Assembly: GCF_933775445.1 (NCBI RefSeq)
Contig: NC_065878.1
Span: 20,162,395-20,226,394, forward strand
DNA: 64,000 nt
Reading direction: 5' to 3'
From: Argentina anserina
Lineage: Eukaryota > Streptophyta > Magnoliopsida > Rosales > Rosaceae
Both the position numbers and the translations under genes were made by a program. Positions 23,762 to 35,900 of this stretch are shown here, piece by piece. The notes beneath the pieces are model-generated. The model ran no database searches. It worked only from the letters and a program-made list of their open reading frames with translations, and was not told the DNA's origin. The first letter of the stretch is position 1; the number at the start of each line of letters is the position of its first letter.

Positions 23762-25944
23762 GTCCCTATGGTGAGTTAATGTCTTGCAAAATTACTCCCT
23801 ATTGCTAAATTTGTTCTTCCCCCAGGAGACATGATTTAATTAATTATGCATTGTATGAATAGATGGAAAAGACATAAGGCAGTAGGCACAATATAGATGG
23901 ATCATGTTGCTTCCCTACCACATGAAGCAAGGTTCCAAAAATCCCCACCTATGAGCCAGGCGGTCACACACCGCCTGATTATGTCTTAGTCCCCAAAGTT
24001 TGACGGGAAGTTGAAAGTCAGCCGACTAGTCCGTCTAATGGACCGACTAGGCTGCCTAATCGGCGCTTAGGTGGCTTGAGTTTGAATTTTTTCAAGTATA
24101 CGCTTGTAAAAATCAAAATCACAATGTATTTTTAATTTTTAGAATCTCATTGTACTATTGTTGTGAAACATTTTATCTACATTTTGAGTATTTTCACTAT
24201 ATTTGAACATTATAATACCAATTATATTCTTATTTTATATAAATATATACAATCATACTAGTCCCCCCCCCCCCCCCAAATTCTAGGACCACTTATAATT
24301 GCTTTGCTTCATTGATAGCAACTATGCCTTTCCTCATCTCAACATCATTAGAAGATTGAACAACAATTAGATGGTTCCTAGTCTTCTATAAGAAGTTTCC
24401 TTTTCTCACAAATCTGTGAAAACTAACAAGAAGATCGATAGAAAATATCCGCTCAATGTTTCAATATAATGTTGATTAAAGCACGTTCTAAAAATGATAT
24501 GCATGCTTTAAGATTAGTGAGTTCATGATATTTGAGCTTTTCAACAAATAATTGTGTCAACATAGTTTAACATATTTCGGCATGTCATTGCATTCTACGA
24601 ATGACCTATAAATTAAAGTATCAACTTCCGTCCGTCCAGATTCCCTTTTTTTTTTTTTGCCAATAGTGCCTCATTAGTGATCGATATTCAGCAACTAATG
24701 CAAAGAATGCATGCATCAAGTGCAGCTCTCTTTGGCCCATAGAACTTGTATGCAATACCTCATAGGCTAGCTGCAATTGGATTTAAGGCCATTCATAGTA
24801 GCATTTGGCTGGAACAAACTCCTTGTATGTATCTGTTTACTGTAAACACTAAACACCTCAGTTGAGGCTCTCAAATGAAAATCATTCATTGATTAATACA
24901 ATATGCATTATGGGCAAAACTGATAGTGTGAGTCATCTCTAATGGGAAAACACTCCTTAACTAAGCCTGGCTAGATTAGACATGGTCATCCGATATTCGC
25001 AGGACTAGACCATCAAGCCTTGTTTCTAGGCAACACTAGCTTGGACTGCTTGGTGGCTTTGAAACTCCTAATAGTTCAGGAATGAGATGTATAGACAGAT
25101 ACAACAGATTTTAGATTTAATAATTTGAACAAAAAGTATAGGGGAGTAAGGGAAGGGGGGAGGATTAAAACTTATTAACCTGTCAAGTTTTACCACAGCA
25201 GCGACTTTCTCTATTCTCCAACTACTTAACTAACTAGAACAAATCCTCCTAGTCACAGACTTTGGATCAGATTTTGATCGAGTGTGTAGTAGTTGACAGA
25301 CTAATCTAATTGTTGTAAAATTAAACCAACATGTTTTACCTACTTCTCCATTCCAAATCCATTTTTGCTCTAAAACCGTGACCTCAAACATATCAAACCA
25401 ATGATCAATTAAAAAATTAACACATATCTTATTTACTTTTTAACCGCATAACTAACTCCCCGATTACGAGTCCCACTTCAACTGAACAGCTAGCAGGCCG
25501 TTACGGGTGACGACACTATCACTTTCCACAGTTTCACCTAATTCCCGCCGTAACGGCGCACTCTCCGTTTGGTCAGTTGCACGGAACACTTAATGAACTC
25601 TGTTCCGTTTTGCTTAGAAACCGACGACCGTTACACCACCACCACCCTCCTCTGAGACCTCTCTACTCGAAACTCATCTCTCCTCGCCATCACCACCGTC
25701 AATTCCAAAACAGAGTCATCAGGATTAACGGGCATGATGAGACGTGGAAATTGATGATGCAGAAATGGGGAAATGCGTTTGAAGTTAATTTCTGTTATGT
25801 GAATAACAGGGCAGTTTTACGGTTCATGCATCCCAACAACCCCTTCCTCCATTCATTCAATCTTCATAAACGGTTAAATTAACTCCTCCTCTCATTTCTT
25901 CTTCTAAACTCAACTCTGTTTCTTCTTTCTCTCTGAAAGTTGAC
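23762..25944. other. Intergenic between bHLH and MYB genes
   Basis: No gene. It contains a palindromic GC-richer patch at about 23930-24110 with CCGCCTGATTA and GACTAGTCC-type blocks, resembling a dispersed plant repeat whose ends I cannot fix, and a run of 15 C at 24263-24277. The last 300 bp, with a CACCACCACC run, are MYB promoter and 5' UTR; a 101-codon frame there (25577-25882) is not convincing. Confidence 0.45.
24263..24277 (+). repeat. Homopolymer of 15 C
   Basis: Fifteen consecutive C in otherwise AT-rich DNA. Such G-runs are rare in plant intergenic DNA and prone to length error. Confidence 0.9.
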
Positions 25945-26742
25945 ATGAGCGGCGGCGGAGATAACAGAGTGAAGGGGTCGTGGAGTCCACAAGAAGACGC
26001 CACACTGATCAAGCTGGTGGCGGAGCACAGCCCACGCAACTGGTCCTTGATCAGCTCCGGAATCCCCGGACGGTCAGGTAAATCGTGTAGGCTGAGGTGG
26101 TGCAACCAGCTCAGCCCCGACGTGCAGCACAAGCCGTTCACGCCGGCCGAGGACGCCGCTATTGTTCAGGCCCACGCGCTCCACGGCAACAAGTGGGCCA
26201 CCATCGCGAGGCTCCTTCCTGGGAGAACCGACAATGCCATCAAGAACCACTGGAACTCCACGCTCCGCCGGCGCCGGCTGGCCGAGTCGAGCTCGGCTTC
26301 GTCGGAGTCGAACTCGGCCGCGATCATGAAGCGGTTGATCGTCGAGGGAGGGGGAGCGTTTGACGAGCCGGAAATGAAGCGGCAGTGCCTGCGTGCGGCG
26401 GCGGCGGAGGAGGAGAGTGATTTCAAAGCGGTTGCGGCGGGAGTGGAGGACGTGCTGACGTCACTGACGCTGTCGCCTCCTGGGGAGAAAGTGGAAAACG
26501 AGGTCGTTTTGAAGAGTGAGAAGGTGGAGGAGGGAGAAGAGGACAATGAGGATCATCGGGATCAAGAGGAGGCGGTAGACGACGAGGAGAAGTGTACGGT
26601 GGAGATGGAGGAGACGTGTTTGATGACCATGATGCAGAGGATGATCACCCAGGAGGTGAGGGACTACATCGAGGGCTTACGAGCGGCGAACGGGCTCGGG
26701 TTTGGGCTTCAGCAGGCGGTTCAAAATGATCCGAAATGTTGA
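25945..26742 (+). CDS. R2R3-MYB transcription factor, subgroup 22 (MYB44/70/73/77 type)
   Basis: Intronless, 265 residues. R2 (about 8-58) has W13, W33 and W52. R3 (about 60-110) has F65 in place of the first Trp, then W84 and W103. The strings [20 protein letters not shown] and [15 protein letters not shown] are those of subgroup 22, known from Arabidopsis MYB44 and MYB77 in ABA, auxin and stress responses; absence of introns is also typical. A LTLSPPG motif at 174-180 fits the short conserved motif of this subgroup, and the C-terminus holds [14 protein letters not shown], like the second one. Differences: R2 has AEHSPRNW where most relatives have a Gly, and the linker region is very acidic (about 183-225). 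The ATG at 25945 is the first in the frame and is followed directly by the MYB repeat. Confidence 0.93.
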   Translation: MSGGGDNRVKGSWSPQEDATLIKLVAEHSPRNWSLISSGIPGRSGKSCRLRWCNQLSPDVQHKPFTPAEDAAIVQAHALHGNKWATIARLLPGRTDNAIKNHWNSTLRRRRLAESSSASSESNSAAIMKRLIVEGGGAFDEPEMKRQCLRAAAAEEESDFKAVAAGVEDVLTSLTLSPPGEKVENEVVLKSEKVEEGEEDNEDHRDQEEAVDDEEKCTVEMEETCLMTMMQRMITQEVRDYIEGLRAANGLGFGLQQAVQNDPKC

Positions 26743-28278
26743 CGGAAGTTTTATCAGTGTTTAGCTTCAGTCTTTTGCTTTAGATCCTATGGTGTTTTAC
26801 ATTCTGAAATAGTTGCGTTCATATCTCTCGTATGCATGCAGCGCTTGTCAATGACCACAGAGTTGAATTTCAGATTAGCAATTTGCGACATTAATTTGCT
26901 CAACAATGTCTCAACCTTCCGACTACAGCAGCAAATATCCATTTCAACAAACAGAAAGTTCACAGTAGCAAAATAAACAAACCGATTCAATATAAGCCAT
27001 TTTAGAGAAAAAAAAAAAAGAAGAGATTTGGAGAAAAATTACCCAAACTCCATCTCTTTCTCCAAAATACAAAATAGAGAGTGAAGAAAGAGTGTTTCAT
27101 CTTCCAAATTTGCAGATTCTCTAAAATAATAATTGTAGAATGACGATCAAAACTTTTCTCACTTCCCAATTAAATTTCTATAAAAACTGAGATTATTTTA
27201 TTATGATAATAAATTAAGATGTTAATTTTATATTATAATAATAAATGGTGAATCTGTAAAATAAAAAGACTGTTATGTTTAATAAGAATTTTTTTGGATT
27301 CTCATTGGATTTAAGGGCATGTAAAGGTTACATATTGATGTTGGGATCCAACAAAACACATCTTCACTGTATTCAGCACTAAAATTACCTGGACATAATG
27401 AAAGTAATATCAATAAACACATCTTCACACTGTATAGTGTTCGCTGGATATATTGAAACTAATGTTCCATTCCGACAACAAGTAGACAGACTGCTAAACA
27501 CTGATGACTTCAATTTCAACAGAGCAGAAAAACGTGCTACAAAATTCTACCTGTAAGATTTAGTTCTGAAATGAAAAATGTACAAGTTACCTATCTGGTA
27601 ACGTACTGCAGAATATGGATGGACGAATTCGATACATGCAATATCAGTGCAAAAATCCTAAGCACCTAAGATGACAACATCAGACACAACTGATGCTCTT
27701 AAAGACTCAACAGACCCAACTGATCGAAATTGAATTAGAAAATCAGTTCTTGTTCTTAAAGAAAAAGAAGCATTTCAAAACTTTTCAATTCAGTTCGAAT
27801 AAAACAATATCAAACATTTAACAAGGCAAGGGGCTCAGACAGTAAAGAGCACCAAATAATTTCTGTATCACAGTAAAAAAGGCCAAGCTGGGCACTGATA
27901 TCTTCATCAAGTAAACCAAACAGGAGTAGCTTATCCAACACGAATTAATTGAAAAACAAACCTTACTTAAAGCTACATGACACGCCCAAACTTCCATCAA
28001 CAAAACTAATACATTAATATCGAGTCTCTATATCGAAACATATACCATTATCAATATCAACCCATCAAAATCAAATGAAACAATCGATAATTATTAAGAA
28101 GGTCACGACAAATAGATATCATAAAGAGCATATTTGAAGCAGCAAATGTGTTCAAACAGTACAAATTTATAGAAAAAGGTTCTTCTACAACTGAACTAAT
28201 CGATGCTGATTACTTGATTAGAAAAACACGAAAACAAACGAAATTCCGGCCGAGCTGAACGTCGATCGATGACTGCTT
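26743..28278. other. Intergenic between MYB and eL41
   Basis: The MYB 3' UTR, then AT-rich DNA with no frame, repeat or RNA gene that I can support. The portion near 28100-28278 is the 3' UTR of the eL41 gene on the minus strand. Confidence 0.4.
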
Positions 28279-28475
28279 CTACTTGGATCTCTGTCTCATC
28301 TTTCGGCGCTTCCTCTTCAACCTCCTCATGCGCTTCTTCTTCCACTGAGACACACCACAAGAACAACATAAACAAAGAGATTTCAGATTAACACGAAAGA
28401 CCGAATTACAGAGAACAAAGAATCAATAAGAGGGTGAATCTCCGATTCAGAAGAAGCTCCTACCTTGGCCCTCAT
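28279..28475 (-). CDS. RPL41: 60S ribosomal protein eL41 (25 residues)
   Basis: One of the smallest eukaryotic genes. Exon 1 (28464-28475) codes MRAK; a 119-bp GT-AG intron follows; exon 2 (28279-28344) codes WKKKRMRRLKRKRRKMRQ and then RSK. The protein is 25 residues, the invariant eL41 length, mostly Arg and Lys. In the ribosome eL41 is a single helix at the bridge between subunits. The gene is far below usual length cut-offs and spliced after four codons, so it is easily missed. The promoter signals just upstream (telo-box, site II) are those of plant ribosomal protein genes and support expression. Confidence 0.95.
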
Positions 28476-28586
28476 GGTGTGGCAGAAATGAAACTAGCTT
28501 CAGAAATCCTAGATGTGCAGAGAAGGCTGTGCAGAAAGAGAGGAAGTGATAGCGGCTTTGGGAGGGTCTGGTTGTGAGTGTTGTTG

Positions 28587-28703
28587 TATTTATATTGGGG
28601 AATGAAACCCTAAAGGCTCAGTCGGTATTTTATTTGGGTTGGGCTTGTTATTAGTACCCGTCATAAATTCGACGGTAGTCAAGGCCCAAAATTTTTATGG
28701 GCC
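28587..28703 (-). promoter_or_regulatory. eL41 promoter: TATA box, telo-box, site II elements
   Basis: Upstream of the eL41 start, on the minus strand, lie TATAAATA (28587-28594), a telo-box AAACCCTAA (plus-strand orientation, 28605-28613), and three site II (TGGGCY) elements: 28640-28645, 28683-28688 (reverse) and 28698-28703. A telo-box with site II is the known signature of plant ribosomal-protein and other proliferation-linked promoters (TCP and PURalpha binding). Confidence 0.8.
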
Positions 28704-29687
28704 ATCCTAAATTCCTAATCATACCCGCTAGTATGTTTAACCTTAATCACCAAAGCCAAACACATATTGAAAATTTGGATGTCTAATCCTTGCAACGAAA
28801 ATGATCCGGTTTGCTTCATGAGTATCCCCGGTGAAAATCGAACTAGAATGTTGATTCTCCTTAATCCAAACCCAACATCCCATGAACTCTGTTTTGACAT
28901 GCATTTTTAATTTTTTGTTTGAGTGCAAGTTTGTATATGTCGATTGACAAAAATGAAAACGGATAAGCAACTAGATTCTACAGCCATGATTAGAACTGAT
29001 GCATTTCACTTGAGAAGTGCACTTTTGTTCCAGTCTTCGATCATTCTAAGACGACTAAACGGAAATACCGGATATGCGACTAGAGTATTATGTATACATA
29101 CATCCATTATTGGAATGATACATTCATTTGAGAAGTCAACTATGATGTAGCCCCTTCATAGTTAGGCATACTAAACAAGTTGCTGAACTTGGACAACATT
29201 GGCGATGGAAACCAGGTATTCGTCCATTCCAATCAAGAATTAAGTAAACTTTGTGTATGAAATTGGTTGGATTTAGGTACACTTGAAGGGCACCAAAATA
29301 ATTTTGGCAAACTAAAGAATTTTGTTGGTCAAGAAATACCACTGGCACACCGGATTGGAAAACTTTCTCCGCTAAAAAACATCGAGACACATTCGTTTTC
29401 TTTCAAAGCAAGAAAATGACCCTGTTTCTGGAATCATTCGTCAAAACCATGGCGGCCACTTTGAGTGGTGACTTCGTCAGTTGGACCAGTTGCACACTTG
29501 CATGCATATAACAAACCAGTCGCTCATCATATATTCCAATAATTCCATTCATGTTCGTATTCAACAAAGTTAAATTACGACCTGAAAAGAATCTAAACAA
29601 TCGATCGGATACTATTACGAGAATTTACACTTTGATAGGATGGTACAGTAAAGAATTATAATCCATTGTAAGAAGAGTATACGTTAG
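28704..29687. other. Intergenic between eL41 and the RING gene
   Basis: No gene recognised. A minus-strand frame (29136-29390) is interrupted on both sides and matches nothing I know. The part just below 29687 is the 3' UTR of the RING-H2 gene. Confidence 0.4.
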
Positions 29688-30182
29688 TCACTGCACGACG
29701 ATTTGCATAGCATCGTCGGAGTTTGACTGGAGAGAAGTACGGCAGAGGGGGCAGCTAGACTGAGCGCTCAACCACGTATCGACGCAGTCGGAGTGGTAGC
29801 AATGACGACAATGAGGGAGAACTTTAACCTTCTCGCCGTCTTCGAAAACTCCAAGACATATAGAACACTCACCGCAGCTAGCTGCTGCCTCGGGGTCGAC
29901 AGAGGATTGGTACAAGATTATCGGCAAGCCCCGGATCAGGGAAGCGTCAAGGCCACGAGCCTTCTGCGGCTGCGCGTTCGGCCCGTCGGAAGTGGAAGAA
30001 GGTGAGTGGGAGGGGTGATAGCGGCAGATCCATCTGGCATAGAGCAAGAAGACGGTGACGAGGAGGACGACGGTGAATAGGATCACGACGAAGAACAGGG
30101 TGCGGCCCTTGACTTGGAACTCTTTGTCGTCGAGGACGGTGTAGTGGCGGTGGAAGGGTCCGGAAGAATCTTGAGTGGACAT
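29688..30182 (-). CDS. ATL-family RING-H2 E3 ubiquitin ligase (ATL66-like)
   Basis: Intronless, 164 residues, typical of the ATL family. One membrane helix (about 28-49) follows a short N-terminus. The GLD motif is present (ARGLDASLI, 76-83). The RING-H2 ligands are C106, C109, C125, H127, H130, C133, C144 and C147 with canonical spacing (15 between the second and third, 10 between the sixth and seventh), and the conserved Trp and Pro (W137, P145) that contact the E2 are there. Expected to ubiquitinate proteins at a membrane; the substrate is unknown. The start is the first ATG. A telo-box-like AAACCCTAA overlaps the sequence just upstream of it. Confidence 0.92.
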   Translation of the reverse strand: MSTQDSSGPFHRHYTVLDDKEFQVKGRTLFFVVILFTVVLLVTVFLLYARWICRYHPSHSPSSTSDGPNAQPQKARGLDASLIRGLPIILYQSSVDPEAAASCGECSICLGVFEDGEKVKVLPHCRHCYHSDCVDTWLSAQSSCPLCRTSLQSNSDDAMQIVVQ

Positions 30183-30261
30183 TAGGGTTTTTGGAGGGAG
30201 CTTCTTTTGGGGGTGGTGTATGATACTTTGATTCAGTTGGGAAAGAAGGGTGGTTGGTTTG

Positions 30262-30269
30262 TATATATA
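30262..30269 (-). promoter_or_regulatory. TATA box of the RING-H2 gene
   Basis: TATATATA on the minus strand, 80 bp before the ATG at 30182. Confidence 0.5.
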
Positions 30270-31315
30270 GGCAGATGTGGTGGCGGGATTGTAGTACTAG
30301 AGCTACAAGTAGAATTAGGCAATCAGCTTAATGGCTTCACACAGTTCTTGGATGAGTACATCTGTTTTAATTTATAAAAACAAAGATAGATAAGCTATTC
30401 TATGAATTTAAAAGGGCTAATTGGAGGGTCCATGTTTTGACTTACGAAAGATATTATATACTTTTCTAATTTTATCCATAAGCTTAATCATTTCTGCCTC
30501 TCTATTTTGTAAGGGCCTCCTTTGATGATAATTTTTTTAAGCGGTAGGGTCTCTATCAAAAGCATGTTTCTCTTCCAGGTATTAAAGGTTTATTCAAAGT
30601 AAATGGAGACTTAAACGTTATCACTTGTATTGAGATAAAATATGTAGGTAAAACGTATTGTTACGTTATATATATAAGTCGATCCTTAATATTACAGTAC
30701 CCGTCAGTACGGTTATTATTTCTGACTAAATTTTAATAGGTTTGAACTTGCGCTTTTTAAAATTTTGGATTCATGTGTATCAACTCATCAACTGGAAGAC
30801 ATTGTGCATTTATATAATAAGTAGATAGGTAAAATATACGATTTGGATATATTGCGGCGGTGGTTGCTTCTCAAGTTACCTAAATTATTGGACAGGCTAG
30901 GGATTTCTTTCAATGTGGTTTCACTTCGATGTCCTGTTACTCGCCTGTTACTCATGTTTAGTGACTGAAGTTCACTTTTTCTCATGATGGGAAAGTAAAC
31001 AAATCTTTGACCTAAACTATATAGAAAGTAAACAAATCCCACGCAATATATCTACCTAGCCTACTGGCTTGTTGTTTATGATTTCTTGATCTCTACTAAT
31101 TGATTCTGAAAACTTTGGATAAAATTATATTGGTTTCCATTGTTGTACGTACTTAAGTAGTTAAGTTTGTGAGCAAATATATGCATTATTGTCCATTGAC
31201 CTGTACGCCACAGGAGAACGGATTTTCTCACCATCCAATTTTACACAGCAGCTGCCTTGTATTTCACGTACAGTTTTCAACTAATTAAGTTGATTGTGGT
31301 TATGTCTGATACTCT
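30270..31315. other. Intergenic, nothing recognised
   Basis: AT-rich sequence upstream of the RING-H2 gene, ending at the solo LTR. No frame or repeat of note. Confidence 0.4.
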
Positions 31316-31320
31316 GATAG

Positions 31321-33720
31321 TGTAATAACCCTAGATTTTTGAAACGATATTTGAATTGAATTGAATTCTATACAGTTATGAAATTCAATTAAAATGAAAT
31401 TGTTTGTTTGCAAACTTTACGAAACGGAAACGGAAACGTTCCGAGAACGTTTAATAAGAAAACGTTACGTTTCCGAACGATTATATCGACTTTTATTCTG
31501 TCGCTCGGTTTCAAAAACTTTATTCACGAAAGTTGTAGAGCTCGTCGATACGAGTTCGTGGATATGTGACGCGTTCGAAACAGACATCGTACGTAAAAGT
31601 TATTAACGTCGGAAGTTAGCTTCCGATTTGGAAACTGGTATAAATAGAACATTTATGAGATTAGGGTTTTCCATAATTGGAAACCCTTTCTCTTTCGGCC
31701 CGCCTCCCTCTTCTCTTTTCTCTCTCTCTCCTCGCGACTCTCTCTCTCCCCGATCTCCCTCCCACGCCGGCGATCTCGCCGAATCTGTGGCCGTGTCACA
31801 CACCGCCCCTAGGGAAAGCTTCGCACGGTCCTCCTTGCCAGACCCCGAGAAGATCGCGTCCTCTCTCTCGTCACCGTTCGCCGCACCGAGCCTCCCCCTT
31901 CGAAAACTCCATCGCCGACGATCGCCTTACCCAGATGGTCGTGTGCTACACCGCTCCTCCCTACGACATCGCGAGGTCCATCTCACCAAAACCCCAAGCT
32001 CGCCACACCGCCCCTCACCCCGAGCCGAGCACGGCCGATCCGATTAGCTTCGGTGCTTCCGAGAGATCGATTAGGTGAGGATTTACGTTTAATTGGTTGT
32101 GATAATTGATTGTTGTAATTTGGGGATCGATTTGATGAAGTGTGGGGATAAATCGGAGGTAGGAGGTGAGGGTGGACCACCGCCGCATTAAGTAACAGTG
32201 AACAGTAACTTCGTAAAACCGAAAATTGCTGAACAGTAACCGATTATTACTGTTTCGGCATTTAAAGGTTTACGAAACGATTTTAAATTCTTTTCTTATC
32301 TTTTCAAGGTGATCGTTAAATCGAGGAAATGAATTATCATCGGGAATTGTGGAATTACGCTCGAGTCGATAAGGTGAGTAAAATCTCACGTATTTACGAA
32401 TCTACCCTCGCGGTGATTCAATATTTTGCAAGAGTATTTAATAATGGATTACAAACATGTATACAATATAGTGGATTACATATATACTGTATAAATGGTA
32501 ATAAGTACATATATATAGTTCATTATATTATATACTGTTATTAATTCATTAGAAATGATCATTTCAATGACGAGAAATTGGTATTGAACATGTGTTGTGA
32601 AATATGACATGTATAAGATATAGTGGACTATATATATATGGTATAAATGGTAAAGAAGTACGAATATATATAGTTTGCTATATAATATACTGTTATGATT
32701 TAATTGAGAATATATCGAGCATAATTTTGAATTGTACAATATGATGTGTGATTATTGTACGTGTTGTTAACACAGTGATTGTAAAATGACGATTTGTCTT
32801 CTGACTTGATTTTGTACAATATGATGTGAGATTATTGTACGTGTTGGCAAGTCGGAACCTAGCCTTTGGCCGGGCGAAAGTTACGATACAGTTAGAGCTC
32901 TAGTCTGTCAGCCATAGTACTTCATGTGAGGTAACGGGTGGTTATCTACTCATGAGTACTCAGATTGTTTTGGATGTTGGGTAGCGGGTGGTTACCCAAT
33001 ATCAGTGTAGTACTGCATGTGAGGTAACGGGTGGTTATCTGCTCATGGGTACTCAGATTGTTTTGGATGTTGGGTAGCGGGTGGCTATCCAATATCAGCG
33101 GTGTATTACGAGAGGGGTAACAGATGTGTACTAGCGTTCTTGGTACCCGTATTATAAATGCATTTGGGTAACCAGAAGGGTTACTTAATTTCTCATGAGC
33201 GTTTTATATTCATATTTATTTGGGACAACCTGATGGGCCGTCCATTGACTCATGAGGGCATTTATATTTGTTGATTGTGATTTTTCGTATATATTGATAT
33301 GCGAACTGTATTGTCATTTTACTCATAAGAGCTATAAGCTTACCGGGTTTGTGTTTACAATCCTGGTGCACCAATTCAATGGTGTAGGGGATAATTCCGC
33401 AGGTACTGATTAGTGAAGATTGAGTGACGACTCCGGAGAATTGAAGTCGTACGTGTCCCGTTCGTGGTGAGATTTCTAGCGTGGATTTTGTGTGTGAGAA
33501 TTGGAGTGATTTTATTTGTGAGGATTATTACATTTTCCATCATATGTAATGTCGAATTATAAATTTGGTTTGTAATAATCGGTTTGACTGAGTTGTATTT
33601 GGAACTCAGAGATGATCCGCTGTGCACGTTAAATGATTTCATTTTCATTGAGATTATTTTTGGTGTTCTAACGACTTTGAGATTTCGAGTTTTTAGGCTC
33701 GAAATTTTAGGATCGTTACC
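31321..33720. mobile_element. Solo LTR, Ty3/gypsy type, 2400 bp
   Basis: Bounded by perfect 5-bp duplicates GATAG (31316-31320 and 33721-33725). It starts TGTAATAACCCTAG and ends GGATCGTTACC; the two ends are imperfect inverted complements, as in Tekay/Del-type LTRs that begin TGTAAC and end GTTACA. The last base pair has drifted from the usual CA. No pol sequence lies inside or on either side, so it is a solo LTR left by recombination. Inside are a pyrimidine- and GC-rich leader-like stretch (31680-32080), a TA-rich direct repeat (about 32470-32720) and a tandem pair (32913-33101). The strand is not certain. Confidence 0.82.
32913..33101. repeat. Two tandem copies of about 94 bp inside the solo LTR
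   Basis: Two adjacent copies (about 32913-33007 and 33008-33101) share the blocks GTGAGGTAACGGGTGGTTATCT and GATTGTTTTGGATGTTGGGT, with a few substitutions. Each copy itself holds two GGGTGG(T/C)TA blocks, giving four in all. Confidence 0.85.
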
Positions 33721-33725
33721 GATAG

Positions 33726-35424
33726 AGACATTTCAATATAACAACTCGAAGCCTCGTTAAGGAAATTAGAATCCGATCACTAATTAATTTGAAATGTTTG
33801 GATGTCTAGTTGTTTTACCACTTCAGCGTTAATTGATTTGCCTTTTTACCACCGACGTGTATATTGAAGCCTCGTAAGAATGTCACTAGCTGCATGGAAC
33901 ACTAGTTAGTGACAAATTAGTGGTAGCAAACTACTTAAAAAGTTATTTTAATTAAATTACTAGAATGTGGATGGAATGAATATCATGAATTGCAGCCATC
34001 CAGATAACGAAAGGTCGTATTAATCTTCCAAAGGACGTTTTCACCTGAGAACTACATATTTCATTTCTTCAATATTAACCGATTTATATACGCATAGTCA
34101 TAATCTGTTAATTATCTTCCATTTGGTTTTATATATTAGTACACATCACTAGAGTAGTGTTAACAATAACATCTCGGTTAAAATTAATTAGCAGTAATGC
34201 ATGGACGATATATATCTTAGATGGTAATTGATCTAGCTAATGCCAAGACGTACGTTGCATATAATATGGAGACAGTAGACATTGAGCTCAAGCTTCCATT
34301 TTCTGATTTGCTGAATGAGTGAACTATTGGAACAACGAGACAGCATGGTTTTTATGTTTACTGTTGTTTAACTTGTTTTTTTCTCTCTCTCTGACAGAAT
34401 TGTTTAACCGGTTGGTACTCGTACATGATCGACCAAGCTCCTTTGATTCTTGTTGCGTGCTACTTTGTTTCTGAGAACTTTCTCCGATGCGATTAATAAT
34501 AATTCACCTAATATACAAGCATTGTGTTGCTCCGAAAGATCAAGATTTGAGCTTATAAGTTATAAGTAGCCTCATCACCATAGCACTGGAACTAGAAAGT
34601 ACGCTTTCGATTCCTAAAGTGTACCACAATTGTACATGCAAGCTATCAAGCTATTATAGATTTATTGGGCTGGAACAAGTTGGCACTCAATAGTTATGTG
34701 ATATATTTGGTTAATATTTCAAACACCAAAAGTAGAGAATCACAAAGACACAAACCCAGTTGAGAATTCTCGAATCACATCTTCAGAGAAAAGAAATGAT
34801 CATTAATATTACTGCTTATACTTGTTCGATACGCTTCCCAAACGCAAATTAAAATAGACATATAGTTGTACAATTGTGGTACCCTCCAAGTCCACCATCA
34901 TACGAGGTTCCTATCACTTAAATGTTGCGTCTTTACTTAATTGATCCCAATCCACACCATGCCATGTATTGAGAATCACTAGATGATAAAATAAGATGTA
35001 GCGTACGCAGTCGACCAAATATTTTAAATCACTGGGATTTAATCCAGCCAGCTAGGTGAATATTGTTGCCATACAACATACTGTACCATCAATTTTAATA
35101 TTCTTGTTCAAAGAAAAAGAAATCTTGCTCAAGTTCATCAGTTATATTTAAATGATTACATATGTACACACGCATTAACATATATATCACTATTTTCAGT
35201 GCAAAAATATGTACATAAACTGCAATACTGCTTAAGAAGTATGAACATGCTCCTTTTTCTTTCTTAAAGTTAGCATATCCCATCAAACACATCCAGATCC
35301 GACCCGTTGAGTTTTGAATTTTTCCGGATACAATAAAGATCAAAGAAGAAAACCTTGATAACACCAACACACACGATGAACACCAAGATTGAAATCATCC
35401 ATAGCTAAGAGTGGCGATTCCTTA
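33726..35424. other. Intergenic, nothing recognised
   Basis: About 1.7 kb of AT-rich DNA. Frames are short and lack family features. Confidence 0.4.
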
Positions 35425-35900
35425 GGCCATCTCCAACTGAGGGCCAAGCGCTTGATATAGCCCCAAAATATGAAGAAACTCATCTCCAATAGTGGGTTAT
35501 GCTATACCCAAAAAAACATATGGGGTAAAAGGGCCTAAGGGCTGGCCCAAACTTTCTGATCCACTTTTCAATAGCGGTTGAGATTTTATTTATTTATTTA
35601 TTAGTAAGGGAATTTATTTATTTATTTTAAGCAATAATTTTATTAATTTGTTAAAACAAATGCTCATAGATAAATTACTCTATCACCTCTTTTCTTATCT
35701 CATCTTCCCTCTATCTCATTACATAGTACTATGTTTGAAAAACATAATGAAAATAACAAAATAACCTATAATTAAATATAAGTAGCCCTAAGAGTTAGAG
35801 ATGATCTTTATAATAGCCTTTACTATGCATGCAAATAGTATTTTTCAGGGGCTAAAATTTAGCTCGGGGTTATTTTAGCTCCCCACAGCTGGAGATGGCC
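35425..35900. mobile_element. Putative MITE with GGCCATCTCC termini
   Basis: The left end GGCCATCTCCAACTG is matched by CAGCTGGAGATGGCC at the right end, an inverted repeat of about 15 bp with one mismatch around 476 bp. The flanks are TTA on the left and TTTA on the right, suggestive of a PIF/Harbinger 3-bp duplicate but not exact. A TTTA microsatellite lies inside (about 35586-35630). The superfamily is uncertain. Confidence 0.6.

Noticed and set aside
24263..24277. C run as a possible G-quadruplex
   Set aside because: One uninterrupted run can form such a structure in principle, but it lies in plain intergenic DNA with no nearby promoter; kept only as a repeat.
31628..32078. Two overlapping 130-codon frames in the solo LTR
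   Set aside because: They lie in a Pro/Ser/Arg-coding GC-rich stretch inside the LTR, have no domain, and overlap each other in different frames.
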